Positions 1-8,468 are shown, counted from the stretch's first letter. The stretch: DNA of 25,844 bases from SLQH01 sp964612995 (GCA_964612995.1 CAZTGE010000052.1:1-25844), one strand, 5' to 3'. Program-made: numbers and translations. Notes: generated by a model not told the origin, from the letters alone.

Positions 1-13
1 TCTGAGCAGTTAC

Positions 14-39
14 AAGTGCGCATGGTCATGCGCACTTTT
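14..39 (+). terminator. Palindrome with T-tract, possible terminator
   Basis: Two perfect 11-base arms (14-24 and 27-37) surround a 2-nt centre and are followed on the plus strand by TTTT. This suits a rho-independent terminator for a plus-strand gene lying left of the window. On the minus strand there is no good T-run after the stem. It could instead be a protein-binding palindrome or the edge of an element, because the broken gene at 26-142 ends inside it. The left context is missing. Confidence 0.4.
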
Positions 40-142
40 CCAGGGGAATGGAATAGACCGTCTCAAGCAAACCAGGCCCAAGGTCTTGATGGAGTTCAAC
101 TGCGCAGTCCACGATCACAGTACCGATATCATTCTCATCCAT
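26..142 (-). pseudogene. Truncated GxxExxY-family gene remnant
   Basis: Reading from an ATG at 142 gives 38 codons and then TGA. The N-terminus reads MDENDIGTVIVDCAVELH and is followed by GPGLLETVY, which holds the G-x-x-E-x-x-Y signature. The family (PDDEXK_3-like, TIGR04256 as I recall it) is normally about 125 residues, so roughly the last 90 are missing. After the tyrosine the sequence diverges (SIPLEKCA) and stops inside the palindrome at 14-37. None of the other frames continues the family, so this looks like a deletion or replacement and not a simple frameshift. The family's function is unknown; the nuclease-like fold assignment is from memory. Expression of a 38-residue peptide cannot be excluded. 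Confidence 0.7.
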
Positions 143-166
143 CTCCGTGTCTCCGCGCCTCCGTGA
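143..166. repeat. Three tandem 8-bp CTCCGTG-type units
   Basis: Three adjoining 8-mers (CTCCGTGT, CTCCGCGC, CTCCGTGA) sit directly before the start codon of the GxxExxY remnant. Read on the minus strand this is the CACGGAG-rich leader that I remember being found upstream of many GxxExxY genes in unrelated phyla. That association is from memory. From 167 to 326 I see no gene and no convincing signal. Confidence 0.55.
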
Positions 167-326
167 GAGACCTCTTCGGTGATCGAACAGTCACAAACAA
201 CGTCAACAACGACAAGCAACGAGAGGGAGCGCAGAAGTGCCCGCTATGCGAGGCGCCCGACGAGGAAGTCTGCTCCAAGCAAACGACGAGGAGGCAACGA
301 AGCAGAGAGGGCGCTCCTGCGCTTCC

Positions 327-632
327 TCAGGCGCCTTCGAACCAGCCGTGGGCAGAGACGAAGAATATTTTGCCATCGCCATAGCGCCCGGTGCGTCCGC
401 GGCCGAGCACCGATTCGACCACCGTCGGCTTGATCTCTTCCGCGACGATGCCCGCAATGCGGGCCATCGGCAGCGCTTCGATCGCGAAGGGCGCCGCCAC
501 CGCCTTGTCCACGCCGCGGTTGCTGCCCATCACCTCGATCACCTCGAGGTCGTGGACCCCCTCGGTCGCCAGCAGCTCGCGACACACCGCCTCGGCGCGC
601 TGGGGACGGACGATGGCGACGAAGCGCAGCAT
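327..632 (-). CDS. Degenerate PII-family (GlnB-like) regulator
   Basis: The product is 101 residues, compared with about 112 for GlnB/GlnK. Family signs are the opening MLRFVAIVRP, which matches the PII start (KIxAIIRP), and an intact B-loop, RTGRYGDGKIF (residues 80-90), which binds nucleotide in PII proteins. The T-loop (about residues 36-55) is roughly three residues short and has no equivalent of Tyr51, the uridylylation site of E. coli GlnB. The C-terminal C-loop is missing. The ATG at 632 is chosen because it puts the first beta strand at the N-terminus; a TTG at 647 would add five residues. It begins 8 nt after the accA stop with no clear ribosome site, so translation is probably coupled to accA. 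PII proteins bind ATP, ADP and 2-oxoglutarate and can bind the biotin carrier of acetyl-CoA carboxylase. Control of carboxylase here is inference. Confidence 0.8.
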   Translation of the reverse strand: MLRFVAIVRPQRAEAVCRELLATEGVHDLEVIEVMGSNRGVDKAVAAPFAIEALPMARIAGIVAEEIKPTVVESVLGRGRTGRYGDGKIFFVSAHGWFEGA

Positions 633-640
633 GGACCGGT

Positions 641-1600
641 TCAGCAAGCGCTGCGGAAGGCGCCGATGGCGCGGTATTTGGCGTAGCGCTGATCGAGCAG
701 CTCATCCATCGACAAGGCCCCCAAGGCATCGAGCTGCCGCCCGATGGCAGCGCCGAGGATGCCTGCCATCGCCTCGGGATTGCGATGGGCGCCGCCGGCC
801 GGCTCGCGGATCACCTCGTCACAGATACCCAGCTCGATCAGGCTCGTGGCGGTGATCTTCATCGCTTCGGCGGCGACCGGGGCCTTGGCCGCGTCGCGCC
901 AGAGGATGGCGGCGCAGCCCTCGGGACTGATGACCGAATAGTAGCTGTTCTCCAGCACCAGCATCCGATCACCGACGCCGATGCCCAGCGCCCCGCCCGA
1001 ACCACCTTCACCGATGATGACCACCACCACCGGCGTACGCAGCCGGGCCATGTCGCGGATGTTCTCGGCGATGGCGAGGCTCTGACCGCGCTCCTCGGCC
1101 TCGATGCCGGGAAAGGCACCGGGGGTGTTGATCAGGCTGATAACCGGCAGGCCGAACTTCTCGGCCAGGCGCATCTTGAGCATCGCCTTGCGATAGCCTT
1201 CCGGGTGCGGACTGCCGAAGTTGCAGCGCCGACGCTCATGGACGTCCTTGCCCTTCTGCTGGCCGATGACCATGCAGTCGTGCGTACCGACCCGGCCCAG
1301 CCCGCAGACCACCGCCTCGTCGTCGGCGAAGGAGCGATCGCCGGCCAGAGGCACGAAATCCTCGACCATCAGATCGATGTAGTCGCTGGTCTGCGGCCGC
1401 AGGGGATGTCGCGCCAGCTGAACCCGCTGCCACGGGGACAGGACAGCGAAGATACGCCGGGTCTCGTCCTCGAACTTGCGGTCGAGTGATTCGAGCTCGC
1501 TCGACATATCCATGCCGGTCGACTCTCCAAGATGCTTGAGCTCGTTGATCTTGTCCTCGAGTTCGACCAGCGGGGCAAGGAAATCGAAAGGGCTGCTCAC
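641..1600 (-). CDS. accA: Acetyl-CoA carboxylase carboxyltransferase alpha subunit
   Basis: AccA pairs with AccD to move the carboxyl group from biotin to acetyl-CoA, giving malonyl-CoA for fatty acid synthesis in the cytoplasm. The 319-residue product equals the E. coli length. Visible family blocks are the N-terminal coiled segment FLAPLVELEDKINELK, QLARHPLRPQTSDYI (61-75), NTPGAFPGIEAEERGQ (158-173), GEGGSGGALGIGVGD (197-211, the crotonase-like oxyanion region) and SPEGCAAILW (225-234). The GTG at 1600 is chosen because GGAG lies a few bases upstream and it gives the canonical N-terminus; upstream codons encode unrelated sequence. accD, accB and accC are not in the window. A kinase gene lies upstream after a 183-nt gap with a hairpin, and a PII-like gene follows 8 nt downstream. 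Confidence 0.97.
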   Translation of the reverse strand: MSSPFDFLAPLVELEDKINELKHLGESTGMDMSSELESLDRKFEDETRRIFAVLSPWQRVQLARHPLRPQTSDYIDLMVEDFVPLAGDRSFADDEAVVCGLGRVGTHDCMVIGQQKGKDVHERRRCNFGSPHPEGYRKAMLKMRLAEKFGLPVISLINTPGAFPGIEAEERGQSLAIAENIRDMARLRTPVVVVIIGEGGSGGALGIGVGDRMLVLENSYYSVISPEGCAAILWRDAAKAPVAAEAMKITATSLIELGICDEVIREPAGGAHRNPEAMAGILGAAIGRQLDALGALSMDELLDQRYAKYRAIGAFRSAC

Positions 1601-1748
1601 GGCGTCTCCGGGTCTGGGCTGCAGGTGCAGCCTAGCGCGCAGCGCTTGCAGGCAAGGACCGGAGAGCCGCCGATGATCGATTGGCACCCATGGTTCGCGA
1701 CGAATCCGGGCAACGCACGCAAGGCGGCAGCCAGCGGTCGGAACAGCG

Positions 1749-1775
1749 CCCCCCCGGCCCACAAGGCCGGCGGGG
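1749..1775 (-). terminator. GC-rich hairpin after the large kinase gene
   Basis: The stem has 6 bp (1754-1759 with 1765-1770), one mismatch, then 4 more bp, with a 5-nt loop. It starts 9 nt beyond the stop codon of the large kinase and lies 149 nt before accA. No T-run follows on the minus strand, so it may be a weak terminator or an RNA-stabilising element. I could not pick a convincing accA promoter in the remaining spacer. Confidence 0.4.
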
Positions 1776-1783
1776 TGCTGATG

Positions 1784-4700
1784 TCAGAAACTCAACAGGT
1801 AGGCGCTGAGATCCTGTTGTCGATCGTAGACCAGCAGCATCTCGCCGATCACCCGCATCGCCACCACCGGGTGCGGGTGGACGAAGGTCCGAACCGGTTT
1901 CTGGGCTTCACGCCGATAGACGGTGATGCCGCCGCTGGCTTCGGCCGCGACCAGCAGCTCGTCGCTCAACGCGCAGGCGCCACTCGCCGCGCCCTTGCCA
2001 TCGAGACGCGCGCGCCAGGCCTCCTGGGCACCGCCATCTGCCAGCTTGCCGACCACCACCGACCCATCGACGCCGACCACCACACAGCGGGTCGCGTGCG
2101 TGGCCGGGCTGCCGCTCAGCTCGGTACCGCACGGTACCTGACCGATGCGACGCATGCCCAAGCGCGGCGGGAAATCGAAAAACTCGATCCGCTCGCCGGC
2201 CGTCACCGCCAGCACCTCGTCCTGGCGCATCCACCGCGGCGCGGCCCCGCGCTGTCCGCTGAGCTCGATCGCCGGGATGTCCTGGCCGGTCTCCTCATCG
2301 AAGGCGTGCAGACGATTCGCATCGAGCACGAACAGCCGACCGCTGCGACGGAAGAGCGTCGGTGGCAGAGCACCGGCCAGGGGCGGGCTCTCCCAGCGCA
2401 ACTCCGCGTTCTGGCCATCGACCACCCGCAGCAGGTGCGCGCCACCGCGCTCGATGACCGCAGCTGCATAGCGCGCGCCGATGCGCTCGCGTGGCTCGAA
2501 CAGCAAGAACGCCACAACCGGCACGTCGAACAGGTCGATGCGGCGCTTGAGCGCGAAACGCTGGCGTTGATCGGATCGCAAGCCCAATTCGAAGACCGCT
2601 CCGTCACGACCGGCGACCAGGCAGGCAGCGCCGTCGTCGAGCGACCGCAAGACGGGCGTCCAACGCCCCTGGCCCGCCGATCCCGCCGCCGGTTCGTAGT
2701 GATCGCGGGTCGCGAAGGCCAGCGCCGTACCATCGGACACCTGGACCAGGGCCATGCCCTGCGGCCCGTGGATCAGCACCGTCCCGTCGGCCTTCGGGTT
2801 CAGACTGCACCAGGTCGCGGTGCCGATGCGCACCGGCAGGGGCGTGGTCCAGCTGCGGCTCGGCTTCATGCTCACGGTCAGCCAGCCGGGCACGTCGGGC
2901 CCCGCCGGAGCGATGGTCACCGCGCCGCTGCCATCGCTCATCATGAAGCCCGGAACCACCACCTCGAGCGACAGGCTGCGGCTCGGCAGACGATAGCCCA
3001 CCGCCGGATCTTGGAGCAGATCGCCGTCGATGCGTACGCTCGGTGACGCCAGCAGCGCACCCTGCGAGTCGACCACCGCAATGGTCAGCGGCACCGGCAG
3101 GGCCTCGCGCACCACAGGGGGAAGCCGGCCACGCTGTTTGCGCAACCCGGACGCCAACGACAGCGCCTGTTCGACCCGGCCCGCGTCCAGGGCGGAACGG
3201 ATCGCCACGAGCGTACGCTCGATCTCCGCACGGTGCGTTTCGGCCTGGCGCTGGATCTGGGCGATGCGACGCGCCTGATCCTCGGTCCAGCCACCGCGCG
3301 GCAAGGCAGCGGCCGCGGCGGCCAGATCGTGCCAGGAGACCTCGGGATCCTCGACCTGGGCCAACAGCTCCTGGTAGCGCAGTTGACGCTGCTGCTCGTT
3401 GCGCGCCGCCTCCTGCGCGGCCATCAGCTCGCGCAGGCGTTCGCGGGCCTTCTCGACCGGCAGCACCGCGTAGTCGAGGCGAAAGATGCTCTTGTACCAG
3501 CCAGGCACGCCGCCGTAGGTATCAAGGAAGCTCCGGATCGCGGCCTCCTGCTTCTTGGGCTCGTCGATGGCCTCGACCTCGGCCCACGCCTCGCCCGCGA
3601 GATGGCGGTGCACCAGCGGGACCCCGCTGAACACCGAGGCAGCGAGGAAGGCGAGCAACAGCAGCACCGCCAGCGCCAGCCGGCGACGGCGACGGCGCGA
3701 GAGCGTGTTCTGCGCACGGTCCACCTTCTTGAGCACGTTCTCGCGATACCGCCATTCGCTGTGGAACTGGCCTGCGCGCTGCCACTGCTCGATCGCCTTG
3801 CGCAGTTTGCCCGCGTGGGCCAGACGGTCGCCTTCGGCCTCGATCTGGGCCACTTCCTGCTGCCGCGCCAACGCGCGGGCTTCGGCCAGGCGGGCGTGGA
3901 GCTTGCGGTCGTTCGCGTGCCGCTGCACCGCCTCCTGCAGGGCCTCGACCGCCGCAGCGTAGTTCTCGTTGCGCTTCGCCTCGTCGGCGCGGGCGAGGAT
4001 GCGCGCGGTGACCTCGCCAAACCGCTCGCCGGAACCGGGGCGGGGGCCGGCCGCGGCCGTTCCGGCCCCCGGGCGCCGCGGCCCAGGCATCGCCACCGCC
4101 CGGCGTGAGGAGGCCGAGGGCGCACGCGTGGCCGTCGGCGGCGGCGTTGCGGGCGCGGCTGTCGGCGGTGGAGGCGGGGCTTCCGGCATCGCCGGAGGGG
4201 CGCCGTCCCCAACGCGACGGGTGTCGAGGTCGAGCATCTGCTTCATCGACTGCCCCGGAGCCGGGCCGGCATCCTGGCCCACCGCTTCGGCAGCAGGGGC
4301 CGGCGCTGGAGCCTCGCGCCCGGCAGACGGGCGGTCGGAAGCAGAAAAGCTGTCCATGTCGAACGGCAGCGGCGCCAGCCCCCCCTGCCCCTGCGGCAGG
4401 TCGGCGTTCTTCCACGACTCGCTTCCCTCGCCGCCGGCACGCTGCCTGATCCGCTCGACCTCCTTGATCAGTTCGTCGAGGGAGGCGAAGCGGTCGTCGG
4501 GCTCCTTGGCCATCATCCGCGCGATCAGACGGTCGATCTCGGGATCGAATTCGCTCAGGTGCTTGCCCAGGCCCGGATAGGGCTCGGTCTTGTGCTTGAG
4601 CATGATGGCGAAGGGTGAATCGCCGCTGAAGGGCAGATGTCCGGTCAGGGCGACGTAGGCGGTGCCGCCGAGCGAGTAGATGTCGGACCGGAAATCGAGC

Positions 4701-6277
4701 TTGAGCCCATCGCACTGTTCGGGGCTCATGAATGCCGGCGTGCCGACACGCATGCCGGCGTTGGTCACCTCGGTGTCGGCGGTGATGTCCTTGGCCAAGC
4801 CGAAGTCGCTGATCTTGACCTCGCCCTCGCGGGTGATCATCAGGTTGTCCGGCTTGATATCGCGGTGGACCACCTGCTTCTCGGCCGACATCGCCAGGCC
4901 ACGCGCGGCCTGGAACACCAGGTCCAACACCTCGTTGCTGGGCAGACGACGCCGACGATGCAGGACCTCGGCCAGGTCCTCGCCATCCACGTATTCCATG
5001 ACCATGTAGTAGGCCTGGCTCGACTGGTCCTCGCCGAAGTCGTAGATGTGCATGATGTTCGGATGATTGATCCGAGCCATCGCTTTCGCTTCCTGTTCGA
5101 AGCGTCGGATGAACTTGCGATTGCGCTTGAGCTCGGGCGGAAGGACCTTGATCGCCACGCTGCGGTCGAGGCTGAGCTGGCGGGCATGGTAGACCGCGCC
5201 CATGCCGCCCTCGCCGAGCTTGCGGTCGATGGTACAGCCGCTGATGGTGTGCCCGAGCAGGCGGTCGTAACGACTGCCCGAGGACTGGTCCTCGTTGTGA
5301 TCGTCGGCGCGACCGGTCGCGACCTCGACCGCCGTGTCGCATTGGGGGCAGGACACCTTCCGCATGCCAGGCGCGAGAGGGAAGCGATGCCCGCAGACGG
5401 GGCAATCGAGCTCGCGGGCCTCGCCGCGACCGGCGGGCACTTGATCGCTCTCGAGACCGGCGAAACCCGGATCGGCCACGGTGCGATGCTCGCTGCGTTC
5501 GACCGCAATATCATCCTCGATGCGATCGAAGAGATCGAAGTCGCTCGAGACATTGGCGCGACCCCAGCCGTCGGAGGACGGCGAGTCGGCGCCGGGCGCA
5601 GCCGCGGGCGCAGCCGGGCGCGGTTCGGAGGATGGGCGCGGTCCGGAGGACGGGCGCGGTCCGGAGGACGGGCGCGGTCCGGAGGATGGACGCGGTTCGG
5701 AGGGCGGACGGTCGACGCGTCGCAACAGCGCCCCATCGGCCCTGACATCCCGGCCCGCCGCTGCATCACGCCGCACGGTCAGAGCCGCAGCCGCATCGGG
5801 CGGGCCGCTCTCCTCGTCGGGGTGGTACTCGGCACTGTCGAGCCCGCGCGGGCCGATCGCAGGCGATGCCGCCGGCCCCTCGTCTTGTGCGGCCACCGTA
5901 GGCGGTGGCGGCGAAGGTGCTGCTGCCGGCACGTCGGGCGCAGGCTCTGCCGGCGTGGGCGGTGGCGCATCGGGGGCAGGAGTGATCTGTGCCGCCATGG
6001 GCGCATCCGCGGGGGCCGGTGGACTCGGCGCGGCGGGGGCCTCCGGCACCTGGTCAGGGGCGCGACCCGCCTGGATCACCACATCGGGTCGGCTGGTGCG
6101 TGCGCGACTGGCGGGAGCACCGTGGTCGGGCGCCGGTGTCGCCGCTGGGGGCTCCGCGCTGCGCTCGCTCGAACTACCGCCCGGCTTCCACAGGTGACCA
6201 CAAGCCGCACACACGGCCCACCGAGCATTCCCCTGCCCCTGACGGGGTCGGCCACACTTCGGACAGGCCTCATCCAT
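1784..6277 (-). CDS. Large transmembrane Ser/Thr kinase with zinc ribbons
   Basis: 1497 residues. The order is: zinc ribbon (C5, C8, C23, C26); a long Ala/Pro-rich linker containing PRPSSG repeats (about 193-221); a second zinc ribbon (C292, C295, C310, C313); a Hanks-type kinase domain (about 345-610); another Pro/Ala linker; a TPR-like or coiled helical region (about 753-860); a basic stretch; one membrane helix (about 866-888); and about 600 residues predicted outside the cytoplasm. The kinase looks active: GEGGMG (355-360), K377, HRDIKPDN (471-478), DFG (491-493), SPE (518-520). The outer part has a helical stretch (about 895-1055) and then a beta-rich region to the end that could be a propeller; no named domain was recognised. 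The ATG at 6277 has GGAG 8 nt upstream and overlaps the preceding kinase gene by 8 nt. Substrate and signal are unknown. Confidence 0.92.
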   Translation of the reverse strand: MDEACPKCGRPRQGQGNARWAVCAACGHLWKPGGSSSERSAEPPAATPAPDHGAPASRARTSRPDVVIQAGRAPDQVPEAPAAPSPPAPADAPMAAQITPAPDAPPPTPAEPAPDVPAAAPSPPPPTVAAQDEGPAASPAIGPRGLDSAEYHPDEESGPPDAAAALTVRRDAAAGRDVRADGALLRRVDRPPSEPRPSSGPRPSSGPRPSSGPRPSSEPRPAAPAAAPGADSPSSDGWGRANVSSDFDLFDRIEDDIAVERSEHRTVADPGFAGLESDQVPAGRGEARELDCPVCGHRFPLAPGMRKVSCPQCDTAVEVATGRADDHNEDQSSGSRYDRLLGHTISGCTIDRKLGEGGMGAVYHARQLSLDRSVAIKVLPPELKRNRKFIRRFEQEAKAMARINHPNIMHIYDFGEDQSSQAYYMVMEYVDGEDLAEVLHRRRRLPSNEVLDLVFQAARGLAMSAEKQVVHRDIKPDNLMITREGEVKISDFGLAKDITADTEVTNAGMRVGTPAFMSPEQCDGLKLDFRSDIYSLGGTAYVALTGHLPFSGDSPFAIMLKHKTEPYPGLGKHLSEFDPEIDRLIARMMAKEPDDRFASLDELIKEVERIRQRAGGEGSESWKNADLPQGQGGLAPLPFDMDSFSASDRPSAGREAPAPAPAAEAVGQDAGPAPGQSMKQMLDLDTRRVGDGAPPAMPEAPPPPPTAAPATPPPTATRAPSASSRRAVAMPGPRRPGAGTAAAGPRPGSGERFGEVTARILARADEAKRNENYAAAVEALQEAVQRHANDRKLHARLAEARALARQQEVAQIEAEGDRLAHAGKLRKAIEQWQRAGQFHSEWRYRENVLKKVDRAQNTLSRRRRRRLALAVLLLLAFLAASVFSGVPLVHRHLAGEAWAEVEAIDEPKKQEAAIRSFLDTYGGVPGWYKSIFRLDYAVLPVEKARERLRELMAAQEAARNEQQRQLRYQELLAQVEDPEVSWHDLAAAAAALPRGGWTEDQARRIAQIQRQAETHRAEIERTLVAIRSALDAGRVEQALSLASGLRKQRGRLPPVVREALPVPLTIAVVDSQGALLASPSVRIDGDLLQDPAVGYRLPSRSLSLEVVVPGFMMSDGSGAVTIAPAGPDVPGWLTVSMKPSRSWTTPLPVRIGTATWCSLNPKADGTVLIHGPQGMALVQVSDGTALAFATRDHYEPAAGSAGQGRWTPVLRSLDDGAACLVAGRDGAVFELGLRSDQRQRFALKRRIDLFDVPVVAFLLFEPRERIGARYAAAVIERGGAHLLRVVDGQNAELRWESPPLAGALPPTLFRRSGRLFVLDANRLHAFDEETGQDIPAIELSGQRGAAPRWMRQDEVLAVTAGERIEFFDFPPRLGMRRIGQVPCGTELSGSPATHATRCVVVGVDGSVVVGKLADGGAQEAWRARLDGKGAASGACALSDELLVAAEASGGITVYRREAQKPVRTFVHPHPVVAMRVIGEMLLVYDRQQDLSAYLLSF
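5621..5710. repeat. Five tandem 18-bp units in the kinase linker
   Basis: Five consecutive 18-bp units start at 5621, 5639, 5657, 5675 and 5693. The second and third are identical and the others differ at one to three positions. They encode the hexapeptide PRPSSG or PRPSSE in the flexible linker before the second zinc ribbon. Near-identity suggests recent slippage, so copy number may vary between strains. Confidence 0.9.
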
Positions 6278-8360
6278 CGAAGCGCTCCGCCACGCTGGCG
6301 ATGGTGAGGATGCCGCGATCGGCGAGCTCGCGCTTGATGCGCTCACCGAAGAGGATCCATGCCGCGATCATCGCCGCGACCAGTACCACCAGCACGATCA
6401 GCATCAGCAGCCGCCGTTTGCGCCTGCGCCGCTGGCGCTCCAGCTCATCGATGCGTGACTGCAGCCGGTTGCTGACCATGACCGAGGTGCTCTCCTTGAG
6501 CGCCCGATCGAGGACCCGGATCGCCTGGCCCATGTTCCCCTGCTCGATGAATCGCTCGCAGCGCTGTTCCGCCTCGCCGACCTGCTGTTCCTCGACCCGC
6601 CCCCGTGCCTCGCGCTCCTTGGCGCGCAATACGCTGCGTTGGCGCCGGTCGCTCTCCTGCTCCGCCAGACGGCCGTAGAGCCGGGCCGCCGCCTCGTAGT
6701 TCTCCTGCCGCATCTTGCGATCGGCCTCGGCCAACAGGGCGCGCGGGTCCTGCTGGACCGGCTCTTCAACGAAGACGTGATCGCACCGTTCGCAGCGATA
6801 GCGCGACCCCTGGTTGAGGTGCCCACAGCGCGGGCAGGTCATGTATTCGCCGCTGGTCTCGACCCGCCCGCGCCGGCTCGAGCCAGCGCGCTCGGGGCTG
6901 GGGGTGGGCACGCGTTCGGTGCCGCGCGGCTGGGTCATGGCCGGAGCCGGCTCCATCGCTGGGACATCGCCCGGCAGGGGCGGCGCCGCGGCGGAGGGCG
7001 AGCGGGCGTAGGCCTCCGACGCGGCATGTTGCGGAGCGGACGCCGACGCGTCGCTCTGGCCGGGCAGGGGCTCGAGCGACAGCGGTGGCGGCTGCTGCTC
7101 GGCCGGATAGGCGACCGAGGCCATCCGCGCCTCGGATTCGGCCGTGCGCGGTCGGGCCCCCGCGCCGGCACCCATGTTGAGGTTCGGCGCGGGGAACATG
7201 AATTCGCCCGAGCGGGTCACCGGCCCCATCAGGCCGATCTCTGTGGCCATGCCGATCAGCGCGTCGCGGCAGGCATCGGCGTCGGAGAAGCGATCGCCCG
7301 GCGACTTGGCCAGCATCTGCATGACCATGTCGGAGACCGGCTCGGGGATCTGCGGGTTGAGCTGGGACGGTGGCGGAGGCATGTGCTCCCGCTGCTTAGT
7401 CATGATCTCGAACGAGCTGTTACCGGTGAAGGGCTTCTCGCCGGTGAGCGCGAAGTAGGCCGCCACGCCCAGCGAATAGATGTCGCTGCGCACGTCGAGC
7501 GAGCGCCCCATGCACTGCTCCGGGCTCATGTAGGCCGGCGTGCCCATCGCCGAGCCGGCGGCGGTGAGGTCGGTGTCGTTGTTGGAGATGTCTTTGGCCA
7601 GGCCGAAGTCGGCGATCTTGGCCGTCCCCTCGCGGTCGATGAGTATGTTGTCGGGCTTGATGTCGCGATGGACGATGTTGTTGCGCGAGACGTAGGCCAG
7701 TCCGCTGAGGCACTGGATGATCAGCGGCACCAGCTCGTCAGAGGGCACCATCACCTTCTCGCGGATCATCCGCGCGAGGTTGGTCCCTTCGACATACTCG
7801 GCGACCATGAACCAGATGCCGTCGGCTTCACCGAAATCGATCACCGAGACGATGTTCGGGTGATGGATGGTGGCCATCGCCTGGGCTTCGCGCTTGAAAC
7901 GCTTGATGAACTCCTCGTTGTCCACCAGAGCCTTGTTGAGCAGCTTGACCGCCACCGAACGGTTGAGGCTGACCTGCCGCCCGCGGTAGACCATGCCCAT
8001 GCCGCCGTGGCCGATCTTCTCGACCAGCTCGTAGCCGCCGAAGGAGCGACCGAGGAAGGGATCATCATTGCGCGGTACGGTCGGCTCGGCCACTGCCACC
8101 GCCGGCTCGCCCGGGTCACTGTCTTCGCTCTCGCCATCTGGTCTGACGTCGGCCACTTCGATCGCCGGCAGGCCTGGATCGGAGTCCCCGGTCGCGGCCG
8201 CCGGGCCCACGGGAGACAGATCGCCGAGGTCGGGCAGAGCGGGGGCAGACCCCTCCTGACCAGTTGGCGAATTCTCGACCCAACCGCCCGACGGGAACAC
8301 GCCCGGGTCGTTCTCTTCCGCACCCGATTCTTGAGGGACCATTTGAGCCAAGCTTAGCAT
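6270..8360 (-). CDS. Transmembrane Ser/Thr kinase with zinc ribbon
   Basis: 696 residues. An acidic, disordered N-terminus (about 1-100) precedes a Hanks-type kinase domain (about 108-367) with GHGGMG (117-122), K139 in AVK, HRDIKPDN (231-238), DFG (251-253) and SPE (279-281). A Pro/Ala-rich linker leads to a zinc ribbon (C509, C512, C523, C526), a TPR-like or coiled helical region (about 539-645), a run of basic residues, one membrane helix (about 650-671) and a short tail. The helical-region and membrane layout matches that of the next gene, so the two are probably duplicates. The ATG at 8360 is the longest start, but its ribosome site is weak; a second ATG at 8342 is possible. The stop overlaps the start of the next kinase, indicating coupled translation. 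Targets are not evident. Confidence 0.92.
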   Translation of the reverse strand: MLSLAQMVPQESGAEENDPGVFPSGGWVENSPTGQEGSAPALPDLGDLSPVGPAAATGDSDPGLPAIEVADVRPDGESEDSDPGEPAVAVAEPTVPRNDDPFLGRSFGGYELVEKIGHGGMGMVYRGRQVSLNRSVAVKLLNKALVDNEEFIKRFKREAQAMATIHHPNIVSVIDFGEADGIWFMVAEYVEGTNLARMIREKVMVPSDELVPLIIQCLSGLAYVSRNNIVHRDIKPDNILIDREGTAKIADFGLAKDISNNDTDLTAAGSAMGTPAYMSPEQCMGRSLDVRSDIYSLGVAAYFALTGEKPFTGNSSFEIMTKQREHMPPPPSQLNPQIPEPVSDMVMQMLAKSPGDRFSDADACRDALIGMATEIGLMGPVTRSGEFMFPAPNLNMGAGAGARPRTAESEARMASVAYPAEQQPPPLSLEPLPGQSDASASAPQHAASEAYARSPSAAAPPLPGDVPAMEPAPAMTQPRGTERVPTPSPERAGSSRRGRVETSGEYMTCPRCGHLNQGSRYRCERCDHVFVEEPVQQDPRALLAEADRKMRQENYEAAARLYGRLAEQESDRRQRSVLRAKEREARGRVEEQQVGEAEQRCERFIEQGNMGQAIRVLDRALKESTSVMVSNRLQSRIDELERQRRRRKRRLLMLIVLVVLVAAMIAAWILFGERIKRELADRGILTIASVAERFDG

Positions 8361-8420
8361 TCAGGCGACGCCGGCACAAGCACGTCCATCCACAATCGGC
8401 TCGTCCCTTGCCCCCTGGCC

Positions 8421-8457
8421 GGTGCCGCCATCGGCGATCGCACCAGCGCTGGCGCTG
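8421..8457 (-). terminator. Two adjacent hairpins downstream of trxB
   Basis: 8421-8444 folds as GGTGC/GCACC plus an inner CGCC/GGCG helix. It is followed by a perfect 6-bp hairpin at 8444-8457, and the two share base 8444. They lie just beyond the trxB stop and 61 nt or more before the kinase start. There is no T-run, so the terminator role is tentative. Confidence 0.35.
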
Positions 8458-8468
8458 TGGTCGCGCGG

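Noticed and set aside
16..384. Plus-strand open frame across the left end
   Set aside because: No ribosome site and no recognisable motif; it runs through the palindrome, the leader repeats and the 3' end of the PII-like gene.
244..729. Alternative minus-strand frame across the PII-like gene
   Set aside because: The translation is Arg/Ala/Pro-rich with no family motif, while the overlapping frame has a clear PII B-loop.
1601..1748. Possible promoter for accA
   Set aside because: Some TTGCC-like and TAGGCT-like strings exist, but their spacing (about 15) and match are poor, so I do not call one.
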